Below, piece by piece: positions 1-12,600 of a stretch of DNA of 39,344 nucleotides. The stretch is from contig NAOQ01000341.1 in the NCBI GenBank assembly GCA_002751075.1, forward strand, positions 40,328 through 79,671. Direction: 5' to 3'. Each line of letters opens with the position of its first letter. Position 1 is the first letter of the stretch. The notes under the pieces were generated by a model. That model was not told where the DNA came from and searched no databases. It saw nothing but the letters and a program-made list of their open reading frames with translations. The position numbers were made by a program, and so were the translations under genes. Source of the DNA: Ichthyophonus hoferi (Eukaryota; Opisthokonta; Ichthyosporea; Ichthyophonida; Ichthyophonidae).

Positions 1-3000
1 GAGAAATACTCTAGACAACTTCTACCAATTTTCTTTGAATTTTTGGAAAGGTAAGGGGGTTTATATGGAAGTTATATTATAGTGTAGATATATTTACCAC
101 TGGTTTATATTGTGTTATATATGGGAATATAGAGAGTCCAGGTGGGATGAATAGGGCTATAAAGGGATACGCTGATTAGTATTTTATATTTTATGGTTTT
201 AACTCAATAGCAAGTTTGCCAGTGCCGTGCTTGCCGTTTTATCCATGCCACCTTATATGGGAATAAAGTCATGGACAGGATGACGTAATATAATAATAAT
301 ATAGTATTATAACGATCAGCTGTGGTATGAGATTAGATTATAGGATATGATATGTGATATATATATATATATGGCTATACCTGTTATCATATTAAACTTT
401 TAATTTTAATCAACTAATTAGGGCACACAAAGCTATCCAATTGGGCAATGATGTTATTTTAAATTATAGGATATATATGTATATGTGTGTGTGTGGGTGG
501 GTGTCCATGGCCTATATATGGTTATACCTGTTATCATTTTTAAATTTTTAATTTTAATTGACCACTTAGAGAGCACAAGGCCATCCAATTGGGAAAGGCC
601 GACCTTCAAGATTTAAGGGCTGAAGCGCTGCCTGTAGACGTCGATTTGATTGAAGTAGATGAGGTTAGTGTGGATTTTGATTATAGGCTATAAATAATTA
701 TATATGTATCCTATCATATTCTACCATATAATTATATCCTATCGTTTTACATCATATCCTATCATATATGGTCATCCCTTTTTAATTATTTAATTACCCA
801 ATTACCTACAGGATGATGACGTGGAAGGCCCAAGCATTCCCCGGGCAAAGAAAGATCCTGCAGAGACATTGGGCAGAAGAAATGTCAAACAGAAATTGTT
901 GGATTATCTTAGATTATTTGGTATGTAGTGTAGTGTGATGTAACATAGTATAATACAATAAAATATAACAATGTAATACACTATAATAACAACACTTAAC
1001 GCCCCGCTGATTTGAAACCAATCAACACATACCTGTAATTAATCCTAACTAATTTTAAATAATCTATTTCTTACCTAATTATTTTTCTATTTACAGGTCT
1101 GTTCATGAACCCACGTGTACTCTTCCGTGGTGACGAGGTGCATGCCTTAGAAATGGAACTATTGGCTAATACTGATCGGGAGATCCAAAGAGCCGCTCTG
1201 AAGTGTTTGATTGGCTATAAGACTCCAGGTATACAAGCGCATAAGGAAACTGTCGAGGTGGGTATGGAGGTTGGATTGGATGATATTATATTATATTATT
1301 ATATAATACTATATTACCATAACTAATAAGTTCAAACACCTAAAATGGGTAGAGCTAGACGGTTAATCTATTAAAAGGTAACGGAAATTTTAAAAAAAAG
1401 AATACATCATTGCAAATCACTATTATAACTGGCGGCCACTGTGATTAACCACTTATAACACTAATTGATACTATTCTCCACCAATAGAATCTTCTTGAAG
1501 AGGACAAGTTCCGTGATGCGCTAGCCAAACATAACATGAGCGAAGTAAAACCTGAACACCATGCTGACCTAATGGGCGTCATGGGACGTATATTATATGC
1601 ACATATGATGAGTAGGAAGGGGGCTGGTAGTAATAAGAACAGTGTCCATACTAGAAGGTAGGTGTGGAAGTGTATAGGGCATAGGGTACATATATATGTA
1701 TGTGTCACGCTAGATAAACTGAAGAAGGAAATTCTTTTCCATTCTTCCCTTAAACGCGAATACCATTTTAAATTTATTCAAGTCACTTGATTGGCATAGA
1801 CTGTACAGTGTATATTCTTGATGTGGTTATGACATCATAGACACCATGTATGGTTATTATGCTTTCTTTCTTTCATGCAATTAAAATTTTGAACTGCATA
1901 AAAACATAGAGCTACGTATTAAATCACACAAAATCATGCAATTAACCCTCTTTAATTGGTTGACATAAAATAGGGCTACCGCATTGGGCTTCATGGCTGG
2001 CTGTAATACAGATGATTTGAAAGTATTTATAGATTTCATATCTGAACCCTTTATCTCATTGACTACATTGGATGGTATGTATATATTAAATTCTAATATG
2101 CTTTACATTTCATTCTATGATTTATTTATTTTTACTTCTTTGTGCATCATATTATCGTATAGTTAGTATTTTGTGTTATATTATGTTGTATTATAGTATA
2201 GGATAGTGTTTTGTACTGTATGTTGTTATACTCTACTGCACCCTTTAATATTCTTTTCTTTATTTTATCCTGTGGTATCCTATTAGACATTAACACATGA
2301 TTATTATCCAATCAGACTGGCAAGCGAGCGAAGGTGTAGATTTAACTGGCGTGATACCGTTGGCCAAACAGCTCGGATTCCTCAATCTCTTGCCTGATTT
2401 GCTGAAACAACTGCGATTCCTTCTCTTACCTTTCCTCCCCTCCCTCATGTCCATTGCCGTTAGAATAACAGCCGATGCCGTTTGGTTAGTTATCACGCTT
2501 TGCATGATATTAATTTTTGATTTATTTTTGATTGTTTTTACGTCATATTTGCTTTATTTTCAAATCACATTTGTACTATTTTTTATTTTATGTGTAGTGA
2601 TTTTTTTAATCTTCTTTTTTTAATTAGTATTTCGTCCGATTGTGTTTTTTATTTGTTGCATATCACTATATTTAGTTATCGATATATCAATGTAAGCTCT
2701 TGACCCACTATTGCCTTATATAGGTATATATATTTATAAAAAACATAAGGGATTGTTTTGAATTTTGATTGGTCTTTTGCTAGATTAGATGAATCTTAAT
2801 GGACGGAGGTCACACTTTATTGATATTTGAGTGTATGTATATGCATATACTTGGCTATTTAAACACTTGATTATTTAATTTACCCCCTTTCCTATTGCCC
2901 AATTAGGTTGCTTGAAAACCAGCGCACAGCCGTCAATCCTAAATTGATTGGACAGCTACGTAATATCCGTATGCAAGGAATGAAATCGCTGGCCACTGTT

Positions 3001-3793
3001 TTTAATATTATGCCTGATGTCGATTTCACATCGATTATGCAACATGTGGTATGTTTTAACCATCTATTTATGAAAGTATACACATACACAACCAATCATA
3101 TCATATGCATAAACTCATAATTATTATTGTTATTATTATTTCTATTATTATTATTATTATTATCTATTAGTATCTTTGCTTGAATTTGTTGTTGTATTTT
3201 AATATAATATAATATCTAATAACTATAGGTGCATCGTGGGCGCATCGGCAATGATTGGTGTAGAAAGAGATAACTTTTTTTTTGCAAATATGAACATTTA
3301 TATATCTAAATAGATTCATATTCAGAATATCTATACTTACGTAGTATATCATTATATATATATATATATATATGACTGTATTATATATAATATGACATAA
3401 TAATAAAAATATTTCACCTCTAATATTCTATCTAACTCATTCTATTTTTTAGGTTGATAGTATTGTGAGTCCTCGTATTCAGCGATTGGCTTCGGAGAGT
3501 TTGCAACATTCTTCTGGTTTGTTGGAGGTATGTATGTATATGTGTATTATTGTTATTGTTATTATTGTTATTGTTATGTTACTATTATTATTATTACTGT
3601 TATTATGTTTATATTTGTTTTTACTATTTTATCATAGAAATAAAGATAACTATATTATTGAAATAAAGCAATATGCATTTGAATATATCCATGTATATTG
3701 TTGCATAACCACCAGCTGATCTTTATCCAATCAGATCTTTGCCGTATGGTCTCGTCATCGCTCTATGGCCTCGGCTTTGGTATCCTTTGATAA
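1..3793 (+). CDS. UTP20: UTP20 exons 1-10 of the window (start of DRIM region)
   Basis: Exons: 1-50 (enters from the left edge), 570-663, 812-920, 1097-1257, 1488-1657, 1974-2074, 2316-2484, 2907-3048, 3453-3527, 3735-3793. The protein begins EKYSRQLLPIFFEFLER and passes through an acidic patch (VDVDLIEVDEDDD) into the DRIM region: NVKQKLLDYLRLFGLFMNP, then ELLANTDREIQRAALKCL. The later exons give amphipathic helical pairs typical of HEAT repeats (PLAKQLGFLNLLPDLLKQL). Five acceptors here end in CCAAT-type sequence: 1487, 2315, 2906 and 3734 directly, plus related forms nearby. Exon 1 joins exon 2 in frame; a partial copy of the exon 2 start lies upstream at 422-451. Confidence 0.92.
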
Positions 3794-6700
3794 GTAAGTT
3801 GATTTGGATTTTAATTGGATTTTAAGTTGACTTTAAAAATATATTTAATTTTATCCTTACGTTTAATTTGTTGTTTATTTACATTTTTAATTAACACTTT
3901 ATTTAGAATGGGAACCAGTCACATTTAAATAATAGTTTATACTTTTAAACTTATACTGAGAACACTGCTAATTGGTTGATAGCTAGGCCCATCGTCACGT
4001 TTTAACCAAATAATTAATTTAGCCAACCGTGCCCTTTCCTTTTAATGAGTTAGGTAATTTGATCGACATAAATATATATTCCTATTTGGTGGGAATTGCG
4101 ATTTATTGACGATTAATACTATGAAGCTAAATATTAATTACTAAAATTAATGATATATAATACAATTGGTCGTGTAATTGAGGGCAAATTATAATGCTCA
4201 GGCCCAAAAATGCGGTAATTCTGTTTGGTATAGTATATAAGGTCTAGTGTTAATTATTGATCAACACTGTCCCCTGGTAAAGTTAATCATTTATTAGTAG
4301 TACTAACCAATGATTAATCAAATCATAATTAGATCTATTCTTCCCAACATCTATTCATGTCTGGCTGCCCCTGGAGTGGCGCAAGGGGTGGTAAATAGAG
4401 TGCATGATATTGTCGAGAGCCTATTGCACCTCAAGGAAGAGGAGGTATGTATGCTATATGTACAGGCACTGGGAGTTATAAATAGAATACATGATATTGT
4501 TAAGCGTCTATTGGATAGCAGGGAACTAATCACAAATTATGTTACATTCTTCCGTATACGTATATAGGTATTAATTGTGTAGATTAATTAGATTAGCTAT
4601 ATTCATTAGATTGGTTGCATCCTTAAATACATACCTTTATATATACTAATACTATCACTTACATTTCATTGTCCAATAGGATAAAGAGGACAATGCAATT
4701 CCTGCCAATCAAAAGGTGGGAGATACAGTTGTTGCCCCGTATATGGAAGAATTACTGAACTGTATGCATGCGGCCATCTTTTCTAAGGGTATGTATATGT
4801 GTATGTATTTATGTATGTGTACCTGTCTTTATGTAAGGATATGCACCTATATCTATATATTTGTATAGCTATAACTACACATACATGACCCTGTGGTTTG
4901 GTCCGCCTTCCTCTCTTTTATCTTTATCCCTTTCTTTCTTTCTTTACCGCTTTTATCTTTTTTAATTTTTTAAGTGCCCAATCAGGTTCTTCCAATGACG
5001 ATCGTGGTAAGAGCTGGAGTCACCGTGAATTAAGCCTCCTCTCTCGCATATCACCTTATGCCACCAATCAGGACAGTGCTGAGAAGCTATTGGTTCTCCT
5101 CATGCCTTATCTGAGAACGGGTACTAAGAAGGTATAATTTTTAATATAAATATCTCATTATATGATTGATAGATTTTGGTTTTTTAAGAAAACCAACACT
5201 TAAAATTATCTATTGTTTCATTGTGCAGTATAACTGGCCTATATTTTTACTGGTTTTTTGTTTTACGATTGTCTTGATTGTTTTGCATGTGTATGTATGT
5301 ACGTGTTTGTATTCAAACATTTTAATGTGTGTGTTGTAGGCCACTTATGTTACTATTAAATGGTTATTCTATATATACCATTTTATGTATTGTTTCTCAT
5401 TGGATATGGTATTTGATTAAAATTATATCTGTAGCCTTACTTGAAGAGCTTGTTAGTGTAATAGGATAGATATACCTATAATAATAATAGTAAGAGTAAT
5501 AGTAATGCTTTCAATTATTTTTTAAAAAAATTGACTCTATTATCTTACAGGTTAACGATGATACGCGTGTGAGTCTACTTGGTATTTTACGCTCTTGTCT
5601 CCGATTAGTCCCTGCTACTCAATCACATCTCTCTTTCCTCGCCCAATTGTTTGGCTCACTTGGAACTAAGGAGGCTAGAATCGCATTGGTGGAGGTTGGT
5701 ATATTTGCATGATCTTTCATATATTCTAGATTTTTGGTGTGTGTATGTGTATATACATTTGTATGCATATAGCCTGATATACTGTGTACTGTAGATATAC
5801 TATAGGTACATAGTTATTGTATGTGATCTATAACCAATATACACTGGGCCTTTTTTTAATACTATGATATTACAGGTTTACAAGGAGATGGCTGCCAAGG
5901 TAGAAGAAATCCAACCAGTAGTTGGGCTTCTTGAGAAACTAAACGCGTATGACCAATTGAAAGTTGAGGAATTTGATTATGATACTCGCCTGGAAGCCTA
6001 TACTGCTATTAATGAGGTATTTTTATTGGGTTTTTTGTGTATTTAAAAACACCAAAGGGATTTTTTTTACATAGGTATATGTGTAATGGAAAATCACTAG
6101 TATCAATGAAGTTATTTTTATTTTTTAAATTTAAAATTTAAAAAACGGTTACGAAAAAGATGTAAATTTAATATTGCTATATGGGTACCTCTGTAATGAA
6201 GGATACTTTTTGGCTTGTCAAATTTTTAATTTTTAATCTTTAATATTTATTGGTGCTAGTAGATTCCCTCGCTTGATATTGGATACATTTACATGTCATT
6301 ATACATCCAATCATAAATGACCATATTAACTCGTGCCTATATATGGATTCCCACTAAATTCAGTAAAATTTCTTAAACATTTCCTTTTGAATCTTTTCTA
6401 CTGATCCGATCCGGTATATCCAATACTATCCACTTATGAAAATTTCCCCAATATATTAAAAATTAATATAGTTTGTTATAGTATTATGTAATATAATAAT
6501 AAATTCATTGTTCTTTTCATTCTGTCGTACTATTTGCTGATTTAACATTTGAACTCCACACAGGATTTGGTGAACACACTCAGTGTGACGTGTCTTCTAC
6601 CAATCACGCACAACCATCTCTACATCATTGCCACGTGTGAAGATCTATCGTTACGTACAAGTGCAGTATATGGTATGCTTAAGGTAAGCCGTGTGTTATT

Positions 6701-9425
6701 ATTTTAAAATTAAAAATATTTAAAAATATTTATATGTTTATTTTTATGTAATATAATGTATGGCTAGAGATCATGCAAAGGTATTGGGTGCATTGAGTGG
6801 ATATAGAATTATATAGTGATGTAATATTAATACATGTATTAGGATATAAGTTGCAAGTATGTAGTATGTATAGCGACATGCTTGGGGATATGATATTTTG
6901 TATGTAATAACCTAATAGGGTAATATATAATGACTGCGTTTAGTCTACCAATCACAAACAACTATCTGTAGTATTATCATTGACTTTATTAGCATATAAT
7001 TTGAACATATTTTGTTTCGCATATAAGCCAATTAATTGTTCTTATTAAAAACTTAAAATGCTCATGTAATATGGTTAGATTATTTTGTACATTATTATTG
7101 CATTAATTAATATATATATACCTTTATAAACCTATTAATATCCTAGGCGTGGTATAGGTTATACTGTAGGCAAGCCAATATATTGTTACTATTAAACTTT
7201 AAAATATTTTAAATGAGTATCAGGTCATTCTTTCCCGAGAGATATATACATTGACAATTTTTTCATTTCCCCATCCTAATATAGACATTTAAAATCCATT
7301 TAAGGTCTATATATATTCTGATGTATATATATATATTGCCAATGACCTACAATCGTTTTATATAAGCCGGTTGAATGCTTATTACCACCATGTAAAATAT
7401 TATTTAAATGTTTTAACCATATATTTTCATTGATATTCAGATTGGAAAGAGAGCACAAGCTGAGAAAGAGGCTGGAAACTGTAAGTTTTATATCTTTATA
7501 TATATATCTAGAAATGGATATGTATGTGTGTATAGGTATATCTCTATCCTCAGAAATAGAATTAATGTGATATAAGCACACGCCTATAGTTACATATATA
7601 TTTATAGTATTGGTTGTACCCAATCATATTGCTCCAATAGTATCAGTAAACTAATCAATTGTGCTTGCTATTGGTAGCCGAGCTATTTGATGAACTTGTT
7701 CAGCGAATCACCATCCCGGCTATGAAGAAAGCCATGAAGGTAATATTATGTGTTTTAAAATATATCATATGATTGAATATTTAATTTATCTAATGTTAAG
7801 ATATATATATACTTGAATCAATAATATATGTTTTTATGTGTATAATCTATGGCTTTAATATTTTATCCCTTAGCTCTCATTGGTATTCTATTGCTCATAC
7901 ACTAGTATTTCTTGACGCATTAAAGCATTCAATTGTATTTGATTGGATGATTAGTTGAATATAATTGACAGGGTTTCATATAAACCAATAAATATTAGCT
8001 AAATCACCTACCTACATTACGTTGAGATGTATCTATGTATAATATAACGTACACACGGGTTAATAATCTTACTATCCAATCATCATACTACAGTCCAACA
8101 AGGAATTTGCACGCCATGAATTCCTTGGTCTTATAAACAACTATGTAAGTTTTAACTTTCTCTCTTTTCTCCAATTGTTATCTTCTATTATATTCGCACG
8201 GTTTTTTTACTGGCTTACTATTACTGTACTGTATGAATAACTTTGTCTTTTCCCATCAAAAACCGATCAAAAACATTCGCATTAGACTTCTAGCACTTAT
8301 TCCTCTTACAGTTCTTCCTTATTAAGTGTTTATTTTTATCGAGCCTATCGTACGCGCATATCCCTTTAATATCTTTTATAATAGTGGAACACCCAAGCAT
8401 ATATTGTCATTGCAAAGTCTTATAATTAAATAGAACAACAAAAAGATTAAACAATCATTAATCTTCTATACCATTCCTTCGTTGGTGCAAATGCTGATTG
8501 TGTCATTTACTGAGATAGTATTGGATAATTAAAAGCGTTACTAATTTAACTCACCAATCATTTATGACTATATCTATACATATGTAGCATATATATATAT
8601 ATATATGATATCTAACCCTACCACTCAATATGTCACTAATTTACCATCCTGTTTAATCCTCCTCTTTCTATTGGTCTAAACATAGATCGGTATGTTCCCT
8701 GAGAGTGCACTGGGTGAGATGAAGTGTCTCTGTGATGACGATGACGATGCCAATTTCTTTGTTAATGTACGTCATATCCAGCTGCATCGCCGTATTAGGT
8801 AAGTACATGCTACGGTATTATATAATACGTCATGTATATTGTGTGTTGCATATTGCTTACCATATCGTATTCTATCTTTTTATGTCTATGAGGTGGGTGG
8901 TTCTCTACTTTTAAAGGGTTTAAATATGTTTAAAATGTGCTCACTCTCAGTGTTGGTTGATTATGTTTTTAGTAATACTTGACATAGTATAAAATGGTGT
9001 GGTATGGTTTAGCAGAGTATAGCATAGTACAGGATAGTATACAACAGTGACACATTAATAAGATATCTCAACAACTGAGTGAAGCAATCTATTAGAATGA
9101 AATTTAAACATGATATAGGCCCTATTATAGTCTAGACTTAGTTAATCTTGTAAAATTGGTGCATGGATTGGACAAATTTAACCAGTCATTATCAACTCTT
9201 TCTCTCGTTAATTTTTAAATTTTAGGGCTCTTAACCGGTTGGCCAAGGACATCACCTCTGGTTTAATTTCCCAGGCTGCCATTATGAACTTCCTTATGCC
9301 TCTCCTAACCCACGTGATCTTCGAGAACATCAAACCATCGTACGTGTTTTTGTTTTATGTGTATGTCTGTATGTATGTATGTATATATGTATGTATATAT
9401 CTGTGTATGTATGTATGTATGCACG

Positions 9426-9456
<31 letters not shown>

Positions 9457-9606
9457 GTGACAGTATAGTAATGTAATCCTATTATGTTTGAGTAGCCCCT
9501 TCTAACCTTTGCCATCCCTCCTCCACAGAGAGCATCACTTAGTACAGGAGGCGATTAACACAATCGCAGCTATGACCGGTTCAATTAGCTGGGTAATTAA
9601 TTAATT

Positions 9607-9638
<32 letters not shown>

Positions 9639-12600
9639 GCTTGTACGTTATAATGTATTGATATTGTTATATATATATGATGGTTTATTGTAGTCTCCTA
9701 CAGGCAATCACTATTGGTGTTAATATCTAATGTCTAATATCTAATCCTTTTCCTCCCTTTATAACCTTATTAGGGTCATTATATCCGTACTCTCCGTAAC
9801 TTCCTCCGATTGGTTGCCTCAAGACCTAAATTGGAAAAACCTCTTCTTAAAGCGGTGGTTGGTAGGTGGATTATATTATATTGTTACTATACCCAATCAT
9901 ATCTTAGTATATTATGCTATATATGGAAATAATTTATATTCTATCCTATCTTACTATATTATATATTATATTAATACATTAGTAAATACGTGTAAAAAAT
10001 TTTATAATCTTGACTACTCAACTTCCGCCATTCAAAACCTTCCATGAAAAACTAATATTAATCTAATTATATCACAGCGGTGGTGCATAGTTTCCACTTT
10101 GATGTTCAGACTACAGCCTTCATAGCTCCTGCTGATACCGAAGAACAAGGTAGGCACTGGTATGATGGTGATATATATATATTGGATATAGAATGGTTTA
10201 TAGTATAGGATATAGTATAGTATATACTGTACGTGGGTTTGTATATGTTATATTAATAATTACATATACGAAAGTACTCTAACCTATCATATACTAATAT
10301 TATTGTGTGTTTTCTATGTTTTCTAATTGATTCAAATTGATGAAGAAATAAATGAGTTAAATAACTGTTGAAACTAGGCATTGGTACTAAATTAATTATA
10401 CTGGTGATTAACACCAATAGCATTATAACCATTCTATTTTCATATTATCTTTATCTGCACAGTAGCACATCATACAACATAATACTATCTATCTATTATA
10501 ATTGTATTCTTTCCATTATTTTCAAATGAATTATTTGTCTGGGACTAATTAACTAACAACTAATTAATAACTGGTTCTAGTAGAGGAAGACGTAGAGGAA
10601 GAGAAAGCGGTGATTGGAGAGGAAGAAATAGAGAAGCAAGCAATTATACATCAACGAATCATGGATACGCTACTAAATACACTTATCCCGGATATGTACA
10701 AGTATTTAATTAAGAAAGATGGCGATAAGAAAGAGAGTCTACGCCCACCTGTAAGTGATCCCGGCCTATTATTTCAATTGGTTAATTTTTAATTTATGCT
10801 ATTAGCTGTATAAATTTTTATTGGTAAAGGGTGTGTTATGAATGGCTCAACCCTGCCTTTATACCATTATAATATTATATATATACCAGAATATAAGTAG
10901 CTCTGTGGTTAATTAAAATTAAAAAATATATATTTTCCTTTTGAACACTTGTAAATACTTTGTTGTGTTTAATGTTTAATTATTGTGTATAATTATTGGC
11001 ACAAGTCTTATATTAATTACGGTTATATTAATCAATTAATGCTGATCTGTCTTTTATTGCTTTTTTACCAATGCACACTTTGCTTTAAAGTTATCTCTCT
11101 TTCTTTCTCTCTTTCTCTCTTTCTTTCTTTCTCTCTTTCTCTCTTTTCCTTTCTTTCTCTCTCTCTCTTTATTCCTACTTTACTCCATGCAGGTTGCTCT
11201 AGGTATTGTGAGATTATTACAAGCTCTTCCCATTGAAACCCTGCACCTTGAACTGCCCAAACTTATTACCAAGGTATGTATGTATGTATATATATATATA
11301 TATTGTGTGATTGTCTTACTTGTCATGCATAGGGTATTCCATTATGTGTTATATATTATATAATTTTATCTAACCAATCATGTATCAGGTGGTGACCATT
11401 TTAAAAATTCGCGATGATGAGACCAGAGAGGATGCGAGAGAAACACTTCTAAAGATGTTAGACCTTCTAGGTATGTGATTGGTGATTAGATAGATCAATT
11501 AATAGTTCTAGATTGTGGAAATTAATAGACTAATAAATGGACTTGGTGCTTAAGTTACTTGATATATAATTGGTGATTGAGAAAGATGTAGATAAATAAT
11601 GAAAGGCCGCTTGTGTATATTAATCATTATGATATCCTGCATTCATACTCTTTCTACCATTATAGTACTTTACTATCATACTATCACCCTATCCTACTGT
11701 CATGTTATCAACCTCTCATAGCTTTATAATGCTATTCTTATTTCTAATCTAACACACTAGTGCACCCACAGGCCCCAGCTATCTGTCCTTTATCCTAAAC
11801 GAGCTCAAAGCAATACTTAATAAGGGTTATCAGCTGCACATCTTAGGCTTCACTACCCATGCTCTCCTTACCCAGGCCCTGGCTGCCGGCTTGCCCCCTG
11901 GTAAGTTTTAACTGCATGTAGTCTTTGGCTACTGATGCTTTATATATTGTTTAAAATTTGATTAAATGTAAAATTCATAGTATTTACCACAGGTAATAAG
12001 CACATACTTTTGAATCATTGGTTGTTGGCACAAGAGAAGGTTAAAAAGTAATTGTAGAAGACAAGGACGATCAGAATGTAGAATAGTGTGATAGTATGAT
12101 AGTATGATAGTATGATCGTATGGTAATATGATACGAAAGACAGTGGAATAATATAATATTGATGTAATTGAAGTTAATGTTTACTTAGCTATTAATGTTG
12201 TAAGGATTATGTGTATATATGATATAGATTTTGTATATATGATATAGATTGTAGTCTATAAAATGATTGAATGCTTATTTAGTATGTTAATATTTTTTAT
12301 TCTATGTGTTTATATATAGATATATTGATGAATTTTATATTTTATTTTGATATTCATCATCCATATGAGGCTAGCTGTCGTTAACAGTAATTGGATCATC
12401 ATTACCTATATATGATATATATATTGGTGGCATTATCGCATATTATTGGTTGGTGGGGCAATAATCAAATTAAATAACTCACTAATAAAATCTATTGTTA
12501 TTGTTAATCTCTCTAAATTGATTTGTTCTATTGGAAAACCAGCTTATGTTTTGTATAAAAATAAAGTTAATTTTAATATGATAAATGTTAATTAATATAT

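Noticed and set aside
1445-1708. Minus-strand open frame opposite UTP20 exon 5
   Set aside because: It is a shadow of a real exon on the other strand and has no start context or homology.
2290-2505. Minus-strand open frame opposite UTP20 exon 7
   Set aside because: The plus strand encodes a phase-consistent HEAT-repeat exon; the minus frame is incidental.
3229-3272. GC-richer patch in UTP20 intron 8 as a further exon or small RNA
   Set aside because: It hits a stop after 14 codons, exons 8 and 9 join in phase without it, and I see no snoRNA box pairs.
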